Shown piece by piece: positions 1 to 6,374 of a stretch of DNA of 8,459 nt. The stretch is taken from positions 1 to 8,459 of the forward strand of contig SKSV01000085.1 of NCBI GenBank assembly GCA_007122815.1, read 5' to 3'. The notes below the pieces were generated by a model. The model was not told where the DNA came from. It ran no database searches and saw only the letters and a program-made list of their open reading frames with translations. Numbering within the stretch: the first letter of the stretch is position 1; the number at the start of each line of letters is the position of its first letter. The DNA is from Trueperaceae bacterium. Its GTDB lineage: Bacteria > Deinococcota > Deinococci > Deinococcales > Trueperaceae. Position numbers and translations under genes: made by a program.

Positions 1-118
1 CCGGGGTTTCAGCCGGCCCCTCGCTCGCCGCCGGCCGTCGGCCCGCAGCACGTGGCGAGGCCCGGCTGGCGCGGTACCGGCACAGTCTAGCACCGCCGCG
101 CGAGAGTGACGGGAACGC
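1..118. other. Left-edge intergenic stretch with no complete gene
   Basis: No complete gene is visible between the window edge and the end of the minus-strand dehydrogenase-family gene. On the minus strand a GTG codon at 51-49 opens a frame that stays open to the window edge, encoding a short, strongly basic stretch that begins Val-Leu-Arg-Ala-Asp-Gly. This could be the start of a gene reading left, but 17 codons without a Shine-Dalgarno sequence are too few to call. The 8-bp palindrome CGGTACCG lies at 72-79. I see no stem followed by a T-run, so no intrinsic terminator for the upstream gene can be supported. Confidence 0.4.
84..89 (-). promoter_or_regulatory. Putative -10 box pointing left out of the window
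   Basis: Read on the minus strand, this is TAGACT followed by GT. The same octamer TAGACTGT occurs just before the ABC permease start (3782-3789), where its distance to the ATG makes it a convincing -10 element. The -35 region here is poor: 17 nt upstream there is only a CCGTCA-like sequence. No start codon lies 6-8 nt downstream, so any transcript would carry a leader, possibly reaching the GTG at 51, or would be non-coding. The call rests on the shared octamer and on its position outside any gene. Confidence 0.35.
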
Positions 119-1021
119 TCATTCCACCTCGTCGAGCGCGACCTCGGTCGGCCGGTAGGGCATCGCGTCCAAGGCAGCCTGGTACGCCGGCTCGTCCAGG
201 AGCCCGCCGCGCACGGCCACCAGCGCTGCCTCCAGGAGGTTGGTGGCGATGCTGCGCCCGCGGTACCTGGGCGTGGTGGTCACCAGCCGGGCGGCGCCAG
301 CGGCGCGCAGGAAGGCGACGTCCGCGGAGGTCGTGGTGTTCGTCAAGACGGTGAGCCCGTCGAGCCGCGCGGGAGCGTAACGCCGGATGAAGTGCCAATC
401 GCCGGCGACGACCTCGGCCCAGCGGAACGCAGAGGCGTAACGCTCGGTCGTTGTGGTCTTGTCCTGAGAGCTACCGGTCGAGTAGACCCACTTGATCGGG
501 AACTGCACGACGATCGCGCCGATCGTCCTGGCGACGCCGTCCAGGACGCGCGCGGAGCGCAGGAACACGGGCAGCCCCAGCGCGAAGGCGAGGTCGCCGA
601 AGCGCACGTCGGCTCCGTGCTGCAAGAGCGCCTCCGTCATCCCGAAGCGATCCACCGCGGCGGTCATCAGCACGCGCCGCCCCCTCCAAGCGACGCTCTC
701 GTTCAGCATGCTCACCGTGCGGCGCTCGAGCGTGTGCTTGAGGCCAGCCCCGCACACCACCGGTGAGCGCGCGGCGGCGGCCGCCAGGTAGCGCCCCTCG
801 CGGAAGTAGTAGCGGCGGCCAGACCACTGCAGGTAGAGGTCGAGCCCACCCAGTCCGATGCAATCGACCTCGCCGTCCAACTCCGCTATCAGCGCACGCG
901 CCGCCTTCAGATCACCGTTCACGCCGCGCCGCTCGATACGGACCTGCTCTCCCAGGAGCTCTATCACCTGGTCGGTATCGCGTTTGGACGAGCCCAACGA
1001 AACGCTCACGGCGCGTTTCAC
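119..1021 (-). CDS. 'Quinate 5-dehydrogenase'-family protein (function unproven)
   Basis: A 300-aa protein when started at GTG 1021; an upstream ATG at 1042 would add seven residues. I prefer the GTG because its first bases overlap the stop of the upstream acetyltransferase (GTGA), a usual coupling arrangement, and because the conserved start 'KRAVSVSLGSSKRD' then begins at residue 2. Proteins of this shape are annotated quinate 5-dehydrogenase in Deinococcus and Thermus; I know of no biochemical proof. Visible landmarks are GLGGLDLY (about 56-63), GAGLKHTLERR (91-101), and a stretch at about 116-144 that reads like a Rossmann beta-alpha-beta unit (VLMTAAVDRFGM to HGADVRFGD) although the classic GxGxxG is absent. 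The second half contains FIRRYAPARLDG (211-222) and VLTNTTT (225-231). There is no signal peptide or membrane segment, so it is probably cytosolic. A nucleotide-binding oxidoreductase is plausible; quinate as substrate is a guess. Confidence 0.75.
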   Translation of the reverse strand: MKRAVSVSLGSSKRDTDQVIELLGEQVRIERRGVNGDLKAARALIAELDGEVDCIGLGGLDLYLQWSGRRYYFREGRYLAAAAARSPVVCGAGLKHTLERRTVSMLNESVAWRGRRVLMTAAVDRFGMTEALLQHGADVRFGDLAFALGLPVFLRSARVLDGVARTIGAIVVQFPIKWVYSTGSSQDKTTTTERYASAFRWAEVVAGDWHFIRRYAPARLDGLTVLTNTTTSADVAFLRAAGAARLVTTTPRYRGRSIATNLLEAALVAVRGGLLDEPAYQAALDAMPYRPTEVALDEVE

Positions 1022-1584
1022 AGCAGCGTCTTGCCGTACCACTCGACCACGGGACGGGCATCGATGGCGTAGCGGTACCCGAGCCCCTCCCAGAAGCGCC
1101 GCGCAGCGAGGTTGCGGCCGTAGATGCTCGCGAGCAGGCGGTTGACGCGACCCGAGAGGCGCTCTTCGAGCTGCTGAACGACGTTGCGCCCGACGCCGCG
1201 CTCGCGCGCCGCGCGATGGATCAAGAGGAGGTTGACCGTGGCGTCGCCCACCTCGGGGTAGTCGAGCTTGTAGTCGAGGTACCCGACCACCCAGCCGGGG
1301 CCGTCCCGGTCGCGCAAGCGCGGGTCGAGCTCCACCCCCGTCAGTTCGGGGGCACAGACGAGCTCGATCACGCGGCGCTCGTCCCGAGCCGCGGCCGCCA
1401 ACTCCGTGGCGACCTCGTCCGTGGTGGGCAACGGGATGCTGATGATGTCGAAGTACTGTGGGTTGTGCTCGTAGAGGGCATGGACCACCGCAGAGTCAGC
1501 GGGTGTGGCGGTGCGCATCGAGAGCACCAAGTCCAACCGCTGTGAACGGACGGCGGCCGGCTCCGACGTCGAGTCACCTGGCAT
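1018..1584 (-). CDS. GNAT-family N-acetyltransferase
   Basis: A 188-aa protein of the GCN5-related N-acetyltransferase fold, which transfers an acetyl group from acetyl-CoA to an amine; the substrate cannot be read from sequence. The acetyl-CoA pyrophosphate loop (motif A) is clear at about 119-142: LLLIHRAARERGVGRNVV, with R-x-x-G-V-G at 128-132ff. The following GRNLAARRFWEGLGYRY (156-172) is the typical motif B asparagine/aromatic end of the fold. The GNAT domain begins near residue 23 (MRTATPADS), so an internal ATG at 1518 is an alternative start. I keep ATG 1584 because a TANNNT box sits 6 nt upstream of it, whereas nothing promoter- or SD-like precedes 1518. It is the first gene of a two-gene operon; its TGA is shared with the GTG start of the downstream dehydrogenase-family gene, so the two products are likely made together. 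Confidence 0.88.
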   Translation of the reverse strand: MPGDSTSEPAAVRSQRLDLVLSMRTATPADSAVVHALYEHNPQYFDIISIPLPTTDEVATELAAAARDERRVIELVCAPELTGVELDPRLRDRDGPGWVVGYLDYKLDYPEVGDATVNLLLIHRAARERGVGRNVVQQLEERLSGRVNRLLASIYGRNLAARRFWEGLGYRYAIDARPVVEWYGKTLL

Positions 1585-1590
1585 CGGTGC

Positions 1591-1617
1591 AGGCTACCAC
1601 GCAAACCGCTGGTCCAA
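1591..1617 (-). promoter_or_regulatory. Putative leaderless promoter of the GNAT operon
   Basis: On the minus strand, TAGCCT (1596-1591) fits the TANNNT -10 pattern and ends 6 nt before the ATG at 1584, so transcription would begin at or next to the start codon. A weak -35 candidate, TTGGAC (1617-1612), lies 15 nt upstream, shorter than ideal. No Shine-Dalgarno sequence precedes the ATG, consistent with leaderless initiation. It lies back to back with the dipeptidase promoter. Confidence 0.4.
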
Positions 1618-1620
1618 CCG

Positions 1621-1626
1621 TAAACT
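1621..1626 (+). promoter_or_regulatory. Putative leaderless -10 box of the dipeptidase-dus operon
   Basis: TAAACT fits TANNNT and ends 8 nt before the in-frame ATG at 1635. There is no purine-rich ribosome binding site in the gap, which fits a leaderless or nearly leaderless mRNA. I see no recognisable -35 about 17 nt upstream (around 1598-1603). The -10 boxes of the two divergent units are only 24 bp apart, so the two RNA polymerase footprints would overlap. Confidence 0.38.
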
Positions 1627-1634
1627 CGTATGCC

Positions 1635-2741
1635 ATGGACCCAGCCCCAACGCAGGACCCCCTCGTAGATGCCCACCTCGACCTGGCCTTCAACGCCGTG
1701 GGGTTGGCAAGGGACCTGACGCTGCCGCTCGACGAGCTCCGCGCAGCGGAGGCGAGGACTTCCGAGACGGCCATGGTGACGTGGCCCGAACTCCGCGCAG
1801 CCGGCATCGACTTGGTCTTCGGCACGCTCTTCGCCAAACCCGCGAAGAAGCAGGAGATGCAGCCTGCGGCGAGCGGCGAGGGCGGCACGGAGAAGCGTGT
1901 TCGAAGCGCCGGATCCGAGCGAGACCGCATAGCCCCCTCGTACCGCAACGCCGAGGAGGCGCACGATCAGGCTCGGGCCCAGCTCGACTGGTACCGCTCA
2001 ATGGAAGCCGAAGGTTGGGCCAGGCTCGTGACGAGCAGGGCCGAACTCGAGGCGCTTAGGGCCGAGCGGGCGGCCTCCTGGAAGGCGCCCGTGGGCGTGG
2101 TGGTGCTGATGGAGGGTGCGGATCCGGTGCGGGAACCCGCAGAGGTGGGCTGGTGGTGGGAGCAGGGCGTGCGCGTCATCGGGCCTGCTTGGCAGGCGAC
2201 ACGCTACGCCGGAGGCACGCGCGCCCCGGGCCCGCTCACCCCGCTCGGCCGCGAGCTCGTAGACGCCATGCGTGAGGTGGGCATGGCCCTGGACGTCTCG
2301 CACCTGGCCGACGAATCGCTGGCTGAGGTTCTCGAGCGTTTCGACGGTCCACTCCTGGCCAGCCACAGCAACGCGCGCGCCCTGGTGCCCACCGACAGAC
2401 ACCTCAGCGACGATGTCCTGAAGGCGTTGGGTGAGCGCGGCGCGGTGGTGGGCCTGGTGCTCGGCAACCCCTTCCTCGACCCTGCCGCGGGTCGGGACGG
2501 CAGCGTCGATCTGAGGCGCGTTGGCAAGCACTTCGAGCACGTGCGCTCGCGCGTCGGCAAGGGTCGGGTCGGGATCGGCAGCGACCTCGACGGAGGCTTC
2601 GGCGCCGAGGAGACGCCCGTCGAGCTCACCCGGGGCGCGGACTTCGTACGCCTGGGCGAGGCGGTTCGGGCCGAGCAGCGAGCCAGCTTCCTGGGCACCG
2701 CCTGGTGGTCCTGGCTCGAGCGCTCCCTCCCCGCGACGTGA
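1635..2741 (+). CDS. Cytosolic M19-family (renal-type) dipeptidase
   Basis: A 368-aa member of peptidase family M19, zinc-dependent amidohydrolases that split dipeptides, often including those with a D-residue at the C-terminal side. The metal and substrate residues are in order: H14 and D16 (DAHLDLAF), bridging E160 (LMEGADP), H223 (DVSHLAD), H244 with R248 (ASHSNAR) and D317 (GIGSDLDG), matching the ligand set known from human membrane dipeptidase. There is no signal peptide, so it should act in the cytoplasm. An extra charged, low-complexity segment lies at about 70-105 between early barrel elements. The start is ATG 1635: it gives an N-terminus 13 residues before the first histidine and follows a TANNNT box; extending upstream would run through the divergent promoter region. 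The stop overlaps the GTG of the following dus gene. A role in recycling cell-wall or food-derived dipeptides is inference. Confidence 0.9.
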   Translation: MDPAPTQDPLVDAHLDLAFNAVGLARDLTLPLDELRAAEARTSETAMVTWPELRAAGIDLVFGTLFAKPAKKQEMQPAASGEGGTEKRVRSAGSERDRIAPSYRNAEEAHDQARAQLDWYRSMEAEGWARLVTSRAELEALRAERAASWKAPVGVVVLMEGADPVREPAEVGWWWEQGVRVIGPAWQATRYAGGTRAPGPLTPLGRELVDAMREVGMALDVSHLADESLAEVLERFDGPLLASHSNARALVPTDRHLSDDVLKALGERGAVVGLVLGNPFLDPAAGRDGSVDLRRVGKHFEHVRSRVGKGRVGIGSDLDGGFGAEETPVELTRGADFVRLGEAVRAEQRASFLGTAWWSWLERSLPAT

Positions 2742-3784
2742 GCGAGGGCTGGTTCGGCGAGAGGATGAAGGCAGGGGCCGTGTTGGCCCCGATAGCGGGC
2801 TTCAGCGACGCACCCTTCCGGCGCCTAGCACGACACTTCGGCGCCGCTTGGGCGGTGAGCGAGATGGTCTCGGCGAAGGCCATGTCGCTGCGGGTGCAGG
2901 ATCGGCGCGGGTGGCGCATCTCCGCTCCTTATCGGGGCGAGTCGCCGTCCGTGATCCAGCTCTTCGCGGGTGAGCCTGAGCTGGCCGCGGCGGCGGTGAA
3001 GCAGCTCGAGGAGGAGTACCACCCCGACGCCTTCGACCTGAACCTCGGCTGCCCGGTTCGGAAGGTGATCAACCGCGGTTGTGGCAGCGACTTGCTGCGT
3101 GACCCAGAGCGGGCAGCCGCCGTGCTGGCCGCCATGGCGAGCAACGCCAGCGTGCCCGTGAGCGCGAAGCTGCGCTTGGGCGTCGACCGGGACGTCTCCG
3201 TGGAGGTGGCCCAAGCGCTGGTCGAGGCCGGCGCGGCGGCTCTGGCGGTGCACGGACGTACGGCGGCCCAGCGCTACGCAGGGCGCGCTGACTGGAGCGC
3301 GATCGCCCGCGTGGCGGAGTCGGTCGACGTGCCCGTCCTCGGCTCAGGCGACGTCGCCGACCGCGAGGCGTACCTCCATGCGCGCGCGGCGGGCCTGGGC
3401 GTGATGGTAGCGCGCGGCGCCATCGGTCGCCCCTGGCTCTTCGCCCTCCTGCGCGGCGCCGACGCCCCTTGCCGAACGGCCGTCGCGATCACCCTGTGGC
3501 GCCACGCGCGCGACCACGTCGCCTGGCACGGCGGAGGGGCTCCGCTGCGCGGCATGCGAGGTGCCTTGGCCGCCTACGCCTGTAGCCTCGCCCAGACCGA
3601 TGGCGCTCCCCTAGACCGCCACGCGCTGCGCGCGACGCTGGTGCGCGTCAGCACCCTCGCAGAGCTGCGGCACGCCCTGCTGGCGCACGCCCGACTCGAT
3701 GTGAAGAGCATCAGCGACGACGCCGGAGAGGCCTGGCAGGCGCTGGCTCACACGCCGACCTTGGCTCGTAACGGCGACGGTTAG
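2738..3784 (+). CDS. dus: tRNA-dihydrouridine synthase
   Basis: An FMN-dependent enzyme that reduces uridines in the tRNA D-loop to dihydrouridine using NADPH. From the GTG start it is 348 aa. The TIM-barrel Dus pattern is complete: LAPIAGFSDAPFRRL near the N-terminus (about 16-30), VSEMVSAKAM (40-49), IQLFAGEPE, then the catalytic-cysteine motif DLNLGCPVRKV (Cys at about 105), KLRLGVD, AVHGRTAAQRYAGRADW (FMN phosphate side) and VARGAIGRPWLF near 225-235. I chose GTG 2738, which overlaps the dipeptidase stop as GTGA. ATG 2765, nine codons in, is a real alternative, but the GAGAGG before it abuts the ATG with no spacing. The position two before the usual glycine of the GxGS/A loop is cysteine (RGCGSDLL), a small oddity. 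The Dus subfamily, and so the exact tRNA positions modified, cannot be fixed by eye. The stop codon lies inside the promoter box of the next gene. Confidence 0.93.
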   Translation: MSEGWFGERMKAGAVLAPIAGFSDAPFRRLARHFGAAWAVSEMVSAKAMSLRVQDRRGWRISAPYRGESPSVIQLFAGEPELAAAAVKQLEEEYHPDAFDLNLGCPVRKVINRGCGSDLLRDPERAAAVLAAMASNASVPVSAKLRLGVDRDVSVEVAQALVEAGAAALAVHGRTAAQRYAGRADWSAIARVAESVDVPVLGSGDVADREAYLHARAAGLGVMVARGAIGRPWLFALLRGADAPCRTAVAITLWRHARDHVAWHGGGAPLRGMRGALAAYACSLAQTDGAPLDRHALRATLVRVSTLAELRHALLAHARLDVKSISDDAGEAWQALAHTPTLARNGDG

Positions 3785-3787
3785 ACT
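3761..3787 (+). promoter_or_regulatory. Putative leaderless promoter of the ABC exporter operon, overlapping the dus stop codon
   Basis: TAGACT (3782-3787) begins with the TAG stop codon of dus and ends exactly 6 nt before the permease ATG at 3794, the spacing expected for a leaderless start. A TTGGCT at 3761-3766 may act as -35 with a short 15-nt spacer. No Shine-Dalgarno sequence lies between the box and the ATG. The octamer TAGACTGT also occurs on the minus strand near the left window edge (89-82). The exporter pair therefore probably has its own transcription start rather than depending only on dus read-through. Confidence 0.5.
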
Positions 3788-3793
3788 GTCGCG

Positions 3794-6358
3794 ATGCCCG
3801 TCCTGGCGCGTCTGGCGCTGCGCAACCTGCTGAGGCACCCGTGGCGCTCGCTCGCGACCGTGGTCGGTGTGGGGTTGGGGGTGGCTGCGGTGCTCGCCAC
3901 CCTCTCGGTGGGGGACAACGTCGACGCCAACGTGCGCCGCACCCTGCAAGCAGTGGCGGGACCGGCGGACCTGATAATCACCCCAGGCGCAACCGGCCGC
4001 GCCGTGATCGCGACTGCCGAGCTGGAGGAGACCGCCCGCGCCGACCCCGGCGTGGCCTGGGCCGTTCCGGTCCTCAACGTCAGAGCCGAACCCGAAAGAC
4101 GGGTCGCGCCTGTCGGCTCGTCGCTGCTTCCCGGGGTGGACAGCGGCTTCCAGCTGGGGGGTCGCCTGAGCGAGCTGCCGGAGACGCTGCCCTTCGAACT
4201 GAGCGAGGGGCGCCTTCCCCGCCGCGGCGCGGCGGAGGTGGTGATAGCGGAGGGCTTCATGGCCAGCCGCGACCTGGAGATCGGTGACACCGTCACCTTC
4301 GCGAGCCAGGCCGGACCGCTGCAGCTGGAGTTGGTAGGGTCGATGGACGACCGCGTGGCGTTGGCGACCACCAACGGCGGGCGCGTCGGCGTCACCCACC
4401 TGGAGGACCTCCAGGCCGGCGTCTCTTTGGCGAACAGGGCCAGCCACGTCGAGCTGGCGGTTCGTCCAGGAGCCGACGTAGCCGAGGTCAGGTCGCGCCT
4501 ACAGGGAGCCCTCGGCGACGCCTTCACGGTCACGTACCCGGCTGGCGCGGGCGACGCCACGAGCGGCATCGTCCAGACGCTCCAGGCGGGCTTGATGATC
4601 CTGGCGGCGACGCTGATGGCCTTGGGTGGCTTCATGGCTTACAACACCTTCATGGCCGGCGTGGTGGAGCGCACGCGGGAGTTCGCTCTGTTGCGGACGG
4701 TCTGCCTGAAGCGTCGCGACGTACTCGTGCTCGCCCTCGGCGAGGCGCTCTGGGTGAGCCTCGCCGGAGTACTGCTGGGGTTGTTGCTCGGTGTAGGTCT
4801 CTCGTACGGCATAACGCGCGTCAACGCCCTGGTGGTGGGATACGAGTTCCGCGGCCTGGTAGTGCCGATCGGTCCGGCGCTGGTTGCGGCGGCGATCGGC
4901 GTGTCCGTGGCCCTCTTGGCGGCTTCGTTGCCCGCGCTCTCGGCCTCGCGAACTGCGCCGCTGGCCGCCCTGCGCTCGGTAGAGGAGCGCCGCCCGCGCC
5001 GCTTCGCGCAGGTGGGTTGGCTGCTGGTAGCGGCGGGCATCGTGGCGACACAGCTGCCCTGGAGCGGCGCATGGGCGCTCTTCGGTACGGCGCTGGCCAT
5101 GGCCACCTTCTTCGTGGGGGTGGCGCTTGCCGCCGAGAGCCTGATAGGGCCGGCGGTGCGTTACCTGGGGCCGGTCCTCCAGCGAGTCATGGGCACGCCC
5201 GGCAAGCTCGGTGCCAGCTTCGCTCAGCGCAACGCCGCTCGTAACGGCGTTGCCATCGGCACCGTGATAGTAGGCGTCGGCCTGATCATCGGCACGGCCT
5301 CGATGACGAGCGGCATCAACCGCAGCATCTCGGACTGGGTCGAGACCACCATCGTGGGCGACCTCTTCGTGACCTCGCCGGTCCCCTTCCCGGCCGATTT
5401 CGAGCCCCGCGCCGCCGCGGTCGAGGGGGTGGAGGCCGTCTCCGGAGTAGGGCTGCGGATAGTGCGCTACGAGCCCGAGGGCGTTTCCAGGGGACGAACC
5501 GCGGTGGTCGTGCTCGTCGACGCGGAGCGCTTCCATCCCGAGACGGGCTTCGGCACCCTGCAGTACCTGGCCGGGCAGGGCGGTCCGCGGCGCGGCTACG
5601 AGGCGCTCACCGAGGGCGGCAAGGTGCTTGCCGCGAACACGGTCCGTGACCGCTTCGGTGTGGGCGTCGGCGATACCGCCCGCCTGCGGACCGACGAGGG
5701 GTTCATCGACTTCCCCATCGAGGGTATCGTGGTCGACTTCACCAGCGGCGGCGAGACGTTCATCGCCTCGATGCTCGACCTGGAGCGCTTCGGAGGCGGC
5801 AGTCCCGACCTGTTCGTCATGACCGTGCTCCCCGACTACGAACCCGCGCTGGTGCGCGAGTCGCTGCTCGGCGCCTTCCCCGAGACGCCGCTCGACGTGA
5901 CGATGAACGCTGAGTACCGTGCGGCCATCCTGGACCTGATAGCTCAGACCTTCAGGACCACGAACATGCTGCTCTTCCTGGCCGCCGTGATCGCGGCGCT
6001 AGGCGTCACCAACACCCTCGGCATGAACCTCTCGCGCAGGGCCTACGAGATCGCGGTGTTGCGCACCCTCGGGCTGAGGCGTAGCGACGTGAGGTCCATG
6101 GTGATGGCCGAAGGGGTGGTCGTGTTGTCCCTCGGCGCCCTGCTAGGTGTCGGCTTCGGCCTGCTGCTGGGCGGTGTGATCACAGCTGGGGCGGAGGCGC
6201 TGACGGGGTACGTCATCGAGCCGGCGGTGCCCTGGCGCCTGCTCGTGGTCGCGGTGTTGGTCACCCCTGCGCTGGGCCTGTTGGCCTCGCTCTTCCCCGC
6301 TCACCGCGCCGCGAGCCTGGCGCCTCGCTTGGCGCTTGGCGCCGCCGAACGCGCTTGA
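3794..6358 (+). CDS. ABC transporter permease, FtsX/MacB superfamily, duplicated form
   Basis: An 854-aa inner-membrane protein of the type VII (MacB/LolCE/FtsX) permease superfamily, which couples ATP hydrolysis on the cytoplasmic side to conformational change outside rather than moving substrate through a channel. It is the fused, two-repeat kind. Each repeat has an N-terminal anchor helix, a large extracytoplasmic MacB-type domain and a three-helix FtsX domain. Approximate membrane segments are 20-38, 262-285, 318-340, 357-382, 406-424, 426-448, 484-503, 722-745, 772-795 and 813-835, which gives ten. The FtsX hallmarks repeat: MAYNTF then ERTREFALLRTVCLKRRDV (about 292-310), and NTLGMNLSRRAYEIAVLRTLGL (about 740-761); these coupling-helix regions contact the ATPase. 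External domains are about 40-260 and 505-720. The start ATG 3794 follows a TANNNT box by 6 nt. The ATPase gene follows 16 nt downstream. Substrate unknown: lipoprotein, lipid, peptide and drug export are all possible. Confidence 0.93.
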   Translation: MPVLARLALRNLLRHPWRSLATVVGVGLGVAAVLATLSVGDNVDANVRRTLQAVAGPADLIITPGATGRAVIATAELEETARADPGVAWAVPVLNVRAEPERRVAPVGSSLLPGVDSGFQLGGRLSELPETLPFELSEGRLPRRGAAEVVIAEGFMASRDLEIGDTVTFASQAGPLQLELVGSMDDRVALATTNGGRVGVTHLEDLQAGVSLANRASHVELAVRPGADVAEVRSRLQGALGDAFTVTYPAGAGDATSGIVQTLQAGLMILAATLMALGGFMAYNTFMAGVVERTREFALLRTVCLKRRDVLVLALGEALWVSLAGVLLGLLLGVGLSYGITRVNALVVGYEFRGLVVPIGPALVAAAIGVSVALLAASLPALSASRTAPLAALRSVEERRPRRFAQVGWLLVAAGIVATQLPWSGAWALFGTALAMATFFVGVALAAESLIGPAVRYLGPVLQRVMGTPGKLGASFAQRNAARNGVAIGTVIVGVGLIIGTASMTSGINRSISDWVETTIVGDLFVTSPVPFPADFEPRAAAVEGVEAVSGVGLRIVRYEPEGVSRGRTAVVVLVDAERFHPETGFGTLQYLAGQGGPRRGYEALTEGGKVLAANTVRDRFGVGVGDTARLRTDEGFIDFPIEGIVVDFTSGGETFIASMLDLERFGGGSPDLFVMTVLPDYEPALVRESLLGAFPETPLDVTMNAEYRAAILDLIAQTFRTTNMLLFLAAVIAALGVTNTLGMNLSRRAYEIAVLRTLGLRRSDVRSMVMAEGVVVLSLGALLGVGFGLLLGGVITAGAEALTGYVIEPAVPWRLLVVAVLVTPALGLLASLFPAHRAASLAPRLALGAAERA

Positions 6359-6366
6359 GCGCTCCT

Positions 6367-6371
6367 GGAGG
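6367..6371 (+). promoter_or_regulatory. Ribosome binding site of the ABC ATPase gene
   Basis: GGAGG ends 3 nt before the ATG at 6375. It is the only clear Shine-Dalgarno sequence at a gene start in the window, and it belongs to an internal operon gene. It decides the start: an in-frame ATG at 6336 lies inside the permease gene and has no comparable site. Confidence 0.65.
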
Positions 6372-6374
6372 ACG

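Noticed and set aside
763..1545. A long plus-strand open frame (260 codons) opposite the GNAT and dehydrogenase-family genes
   Set aside because: It is antisense to two genes with clear family motifs. Its translation is rich in Arg, Ala and Pro with no recognisable domain, as expected from the complement of GC-rich codons.
1458..1634. A 59-codon N-terminal extension of the dipeptidase
   Set aside because: It would run antisense through the GNAT start and across the divergent promoter region. Its sequence is unlike a signal peptide, and the family N-terminus fits ATG 1635.
3611..4635. Two overlapping minus-strand open frames opposite the dus end and the permease start
   Set aside because: They overlap each other and two confident genes. 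Their composition fits the mirror of GC-biased codons rather than a protein.
4499..5536. A long minus-strand open frame (345 codons) opposite the ABC permease
   Set aside because: The permease reading is unambiguous. The antisense translation is His/Arg/Gln-rich and low complexity, without motifs or an upstream start signal.
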